A stretch of DNA of 6,650 nucleotides from an uncultured Clostridia bacterium (GTDB lineage: Bacteria; Bacillota; Clostridia; Oscillospirales; Ruminococcaceae), in NCBI GenBank assembly GCA_947427325.1, contig CANEHP010000122.1, positions 1-6,650 on the forward strand, in the 5' to 3' direction. A program made the translations under genes and the position numbers. Below are positions 3,686 through 6,650 of the stretch, piece after piece. Numbering within the stretch: the first letter of the stretch is position 1; every line of letters starts with the position of its first letter. The notes below the pieces were generated by a model. The model did no database searches. It was not told where the DNA came from and saw only the letters and a list, made by a program, of their open reading frames with translations.

Positions 3686-6574
3686 ATGGGCAATATGGAT
3701 TACATGGATACTGCATTACCTTTAAAAAGGCGTATTAAAAATCTTGTTTCACAGCTTACCTTGGAGGAAAAAATCGGTCTTATCCCCACAAGGCAAGCAG
3801 CAATTTCCCGCCTTAACATAAAAGAATACAGCTATGGCACGGAGATCGCAAGAGGTTATGTCGGAAGAGATGATTCTGAAACTTCCACTGTTTTTCCACA
3901 GCCTATCGGTCTTGCCTCAATGTTTGACACTGAACTTATGGAAAAGCTTGGGGAAATTGCGGGAAATGAGATCAGATATTATGAAGAGCACACAATGGGA
4001 CACCATTTAGTCTTATTCGGACCTACCGTTGACCTTGCCAGAGATCCCCGCTGGGGAAGAAACGAGGAATGCTACGGTGAAGATCCATATTTGGCAGGAC
4101 AGTGTGTAAAGGCTTACACCAAAGGCATTGTGGGAAATAAGCCCGAGTATTACCGAGCAATTCCCTCTTTAAAGCATTTTTACGCCAACAATAACGAAAA
4201 AGACAGAGGCTTCTCCAGTTCAAATATCACACCCCGCACAAAATATGAATATTTTTATCGTGCATTCCGCCCTGCGATAGAAGCAGGTTATGCCCCCGGA
4301 GTTATGACATCGTATAATTCCATAAACGGATTGCCTGCAATGATAAATCCCGATATTGACGAGGTATGCAAAAAACAGTGGGGTATGAAATTCGCAGTCA
4401 CCGACGGCGGCGATATGGCTCAAACGGTAACTCATCACCGATTCACAAAAAACCACGGTAAAACTGTTGCAATGGCTTTAAAAAGCGGTACAGACATAAT
4501 GTGCGATGAGGCGGAGCTGGTTGCGGATTCTATAAGATATGCATTGAACAAAGGTTTGCTTACCGAAAAAGAGCTGGACAAAGCAGTTGTAAACGCTTTA
4601 TATCCCCGCTTTTTGTCGGGCGAGTTTAATCCCAGGGAAAACAATCCCTATCTTGACATACCCGAAAGCACGGTAAACTGCTTTAAATATAAGGTGCTTA
4701 ACCTACAGGCGGCAAGAGAAGCCATTACTCTTTTAAAGAATAATGGTATTCTCCCGTTAAAAAAAGAACGAATAAAAAAGCTTGCGGTATTGGGGGTTCA
4801 TGCGGATACCGGTTTTCCCGATTGGTACACGGGCAAATCTTCTTATAATATAACTATTCTTGACGGCTTTAAAGCCCTGCTGCCCGACAGCGAGATCATA
4901 TACGAAGATTGCAGAGATATTGTTGCAATACGATCTGTTGAAACAGGAAATTATCTTAAGGTAAACGATGATGAAACCGTTACTGCTGACGGAGAATTTC
5001 CAAATGATGTAAGATGTCAATTTATAAAAGACGATTGGGGCGGGGAAATTACCCTTACATCTGTTAAAAACGGAAAATATCTTACAATAGACGGCTCGGA
5101 ATATAAGGCGACCTGCACCACCACTTACACTTGGTTTGTAATGCCGATTTTGAAGCCCTCCGTTAAAAACGAAGCCGTTACCTATAAAAGCTGGGATAAC
5201 AAGGCTGTTTTTGCGGATAAGGACGGAAAAATCCGTTTTGGCGAAAAAAGCAGAGTTGAAGAAAATCAGCTTTTCACCGAGGAAATAATTCACGATGGCA
5301 TTGAAAAAGGCATAAAAGCGGTTAATCGTGCGGATTATGCAATAGTTTGCGTTGGTAATAACCCTATGATTGTAGCAAGGGAAGAATATGACCGCGAATA
5401 CATAGAACTTCCTTTTTTCCAGCAGGAGCTTGTGAGAAATATTTATATGGCTAACAAGGATACGATAATGTGCCTTATTTCAAGCTATCCTTATGCTATT
5501 CCCGAATTTGACAGAAGCATACCTGCGATTTTATACACTGCTCACGGCGGACCGGAAATGGGTACTGCCATAGCGGAAACAGTTTTAGGCACAAATAACC
5601 CCGCCGGAAGAACGCCCATGACTTGGTATATTTCCACCGAGGAGCTGCCCTCCATAAATGATTACGATATAATTGAAACCAAATCCACCTATCAGTATTA
5701 CGATCGCTTCCCTCTTTATCCCTTTGGCTACGGCTTAAGCTATTCAAGATTCAGATACGGCGGACTTGCTGTTACGGATAAAACAGATTGTTTTGAAATA
5801 TCGGTAAATGTTGAAAATCTGTCTAATTTAGGCGGCGACGAGGTTGTACAAGTTTATCTGTCCGAATTAAACAGCAGATACCGCCGCCCCTTAAAGCAGC
5901 TCTGCGCCTTTAAGCGTGAGTTTATTGACGCATTGGAAAAAAAGACCTTTACCTTTACCGTAAGCAAAAGAGAGTTTGCCCGCTGGGATGTTGTTCGTAA
6001 CGATTACAGCTTTGACGAAGGTATGTATTTAATATACGCAGGCGGAGTAAGCGATGACGACCGATGCAATACAAAGATATTTTTAAGCGGCAGCAAGCCC
6101 TTAAACAGAAACCTGTATAATAAAACATCGGCTGTTAATTTCGATGAAAAGCAGGGTGTTGAGATTAAGGCACTCTCCAACTCCAAGGGCGAATATATTT
6201 TCGGAAAAGAAACCTTTGGCGGAAGATTGGTATACTATAATTGCAGCTTTGACAACTTCAAATCTATAATTGTAAAGGCTTCTACCGAAGGAAATACTGC
6301 TTCTGTTTCCTTTGGCGCAGAGGGCGAAGTATTAGGTTCAATCAAGCTTCCTCCCTTTGTTGAACCTGAAAAATTCAAAGCCTTTGAGCTTAAAATTGAA
6401 AAAGAAATACGTGGAGTACATGATTTAACAATATACTTAGGAAAGGGAGCAAATATTTTAAGCTTTAAGTTTGTATCAAAAAATGATGAAGAAGTTATAA
6501 AAACAGAAGCTGAAGCTGTATCCGAAACCGAAAATGAAACCGAAACGGAGTCGGAAAAGGAAATTGATGAATAA
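3686..6574 (+). CDS. Glycoside hydrolase family 3 enzyme with beta-trefoil insert and C-terminal CBM6-like module
   Basis: A 962-aa retaining exo-glycosidase (beta-glucosidase, beta-xylosidase or arabinofuranosidase type). Order: TIM barrel about 15-310, with GPTVDLARDPRWGRNEE (112-128), LKHFYANN (162-169) and FAVTDGGD (236-243), where Asp240 is the expected nucleophile; alpha/beta sandwich from about 340, interrupted at about 411-532 by three beta-trefoil-like repeats (SVETGNYLKV, SVKNGKYLTI, then a degenerate third) and resuming to about 650; REEYDR (565-570), with Glu566 the likely acid/base; PFGYGLSYSRF (679-689); FnIII-like domain about 695-800; CBM6-like module about 815-930, with GVHDLTIYLGKGANILSF (910-927); and an acidic Glu/Thr tail about 932-962. 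No signal peptide or membrane segment, so probably cytoplasmic. The start at 3686 has AGGAAGG 9 bases upstream. It lies 23 bp after murC and ends at a terminator. It is not NagZ: the KHFPGHG motif is absent. Family is certain; substrate is not. Confidence 0.95.
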   Translation: MGNMDYMDTALPLKRRIKNLVSQLTLEEKIGLIPTRQAAISRLNIKEYSYGTEIARGYVGRDDSETSTVFPQPIGLASMFDTELMEKLGEIAGNEIRYYEEHTMGHHLVLFGPTVDLARDPRWGRNEECYGEDPYLAGQCVKAYTKGIVGNKPEYYRAIPSLKHFYANNNEKDRGFSSSNITPRTKYEYFYRAFRPAIEAGYAPGVMTSYNSINGLPAMINPDIDEVCKKQWGMKFAVTDGGDMAQTVTHHRFTKNHGKTVAMALKSGTDIMCDEAELVADSIRYALNKGLLTEKELDKAVVNALYPRFLSGEFNPRENNPYLDIPESTVNCFKYKVLNLQAAREAITLLKNNGILPLKKERIKKLAVLGVHADTGFPDWYTGKSSYNITILDGFKALLPDSEIIYEDCRDIVAIRSVETGNYLKVNDDETVTADGEFPNDVRCQFIKDDWGGEITLTSVKNGKYLTIDGSEYKATCTTTYTWFVMPILKPSVKNEAVTYKSWDNKAVFADKDGKIRFGEKSRVEENQLFTEEIIHDGIEKGIKAVNRADYAIVCVGNNPMIVAREEYDREYIELPFFQQELVRNIYMANKDTIMCLISSYPYAIPEFDRSIPAILYTAHGGPEMGTAIAETVLGTNNPAGRTPMTWYISTEELPSINDYDIIETKSTYQYYDRFPLYPFGYGLSYSRFRYGGLAVTDKTDCFEISVNVENLSNLGGDEVVQVYLSELNSRYRRPLKQLCAFKREFIDALEKKTFTFTVSKREFARWDVVRNDYSFDEGMYLIYAGGVSDDDRCNTKIFLSGSKPLNRNLYNKTSAVNFDEKQGVEIKALSNSKGEYIFGKETFGGRLVYYNCSFDNFKSIIVKASTEGNTASVSFGAEGEVLGSIKLPPFVEPEKFKAFELKIEKEIRGVHDLTIYLGKGANILSFKFVSKNDEEVIKTEAEAVSETENETETESEKEIDE

Positions 6575-6578
6575 TACC

Positions 6579-6618
6579 GATAACCGACGCAGATAGGCGT
6601 CGGTTATCAGTTTTAATT
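6579..6618 (+). terminator. Rho-independent terminator after the GH3 gene
   Basis: A perfect 12-bp stem (GATAACCGACGC at 6579-6590 pairing with GCGTCGGTTATC at 6597-6608) closes a 6-base loop and is followed by a T-rich run, TTTTAATT (6611-6618). It begins 4 bases after the GH3 stop codon. It should end transcription of the murC-GH3 unit. The minus-strand side lacks a good T-run, so it is probably one-directional. Confidence 0.9.
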
Positions 6619-6650
6619 ACAAAAACAGAGCCGATGCATTATACATCAGT

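Noticed and set aside
4757..5293. 178-codon minus-strand open frame inside the GH3 gene
   Set aside because: It lies opposite the trefoil-insert region, whose + strand frame is continuous with the rest of GH3, and its own protein resembles nothing known.
3686..6574. GH3 protein as NagZ-type muropeptide recycling enzyme because of the murC neighbour
   Set aside because: NagZ is much shorter and has a KHFPGHG motif with a catalytic His; here the motif is LKHFYANN and the long GH3 layout with FnIII domain is present.
6617..6650. Possible 3' end of a convergent minus-strand gene (about ten codons ending LMYNASALFL)
   Set aside because: Ten codons at the window edge with no recognisable motif are expected by chance; sequence to the right is needed.

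Overview
The window reads as part of a low-to-moderate GC Bacillota (Firmicutes) chromosome, most likely an anaerobic gut or rumen clostridium of the Oscillospiraceae/Ruminococcaceae kind. The reasons are a SpoVG gene, strong purine-rich Shine-Dalgarno sites, clostridial-style MurC and ArgS sequences, and a large GH3 glycosidase with a CBM6-like module. No mobile element, CRISPR array, tRNA or rRNA is visible, and coding density is very high. The genus assignment is inference.

Layout. Positions 1-125 hold the last 40 codons of argS (+). After a 50-bp gap comes a 380-aa gene (176-1318, +). It is a shortened, divergent relative of the homocysteine-binding and pterin-binding halves of cobalamin-dependent methionine synthase. 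A Nudix hydrolase of the ADP-ribose pyrophosphatase type follows (1346-1891, +) and is probably co-transcribed. spoVG lies on the opposite strand (1854-2141, -), and its 3' end overlaps the Nudix gene tail-to-tail by 38 bp. A 144-bp divergent region (2142-2285) separates spoVG from murC (2286-3662, +). Twenty-three bases after murC starts a 962-aa GH3 glycosidase (3686-6574, +), closed by a strong intrinsic terminator (6579-6618). The last 32 bases hold nothing that can be called.

How the genes relate. argS, the MetH-like gene and the Nudix gene form a rightward housekeeping run. murC and the GH3 gene form a second rightward unit. MurC makes UDP-MurNAc-L-Ala for peptidoglycan. The GH3 protein lacks a signal peptide, so it should cleave imported oligosaccharides in the cytoplasm, and its link to murC looks positional rather than enzymatic. 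SpoVG, an RNA/DNA-binding regulator of cell-envelope and developmental genes, is transcribed divergently from murC.

The items most worth a second look are the truncated MetH-like protein, which has lost the GGCC zinc-ligand motif and ends inside its second domain, and the GH3 protein, which has a beta-trefoil insert, a C-terminal CBM6-like module and an acidic Glu/Thr tail, all apparently intracellular. I see no evidence of an entirely new multi-gene system.
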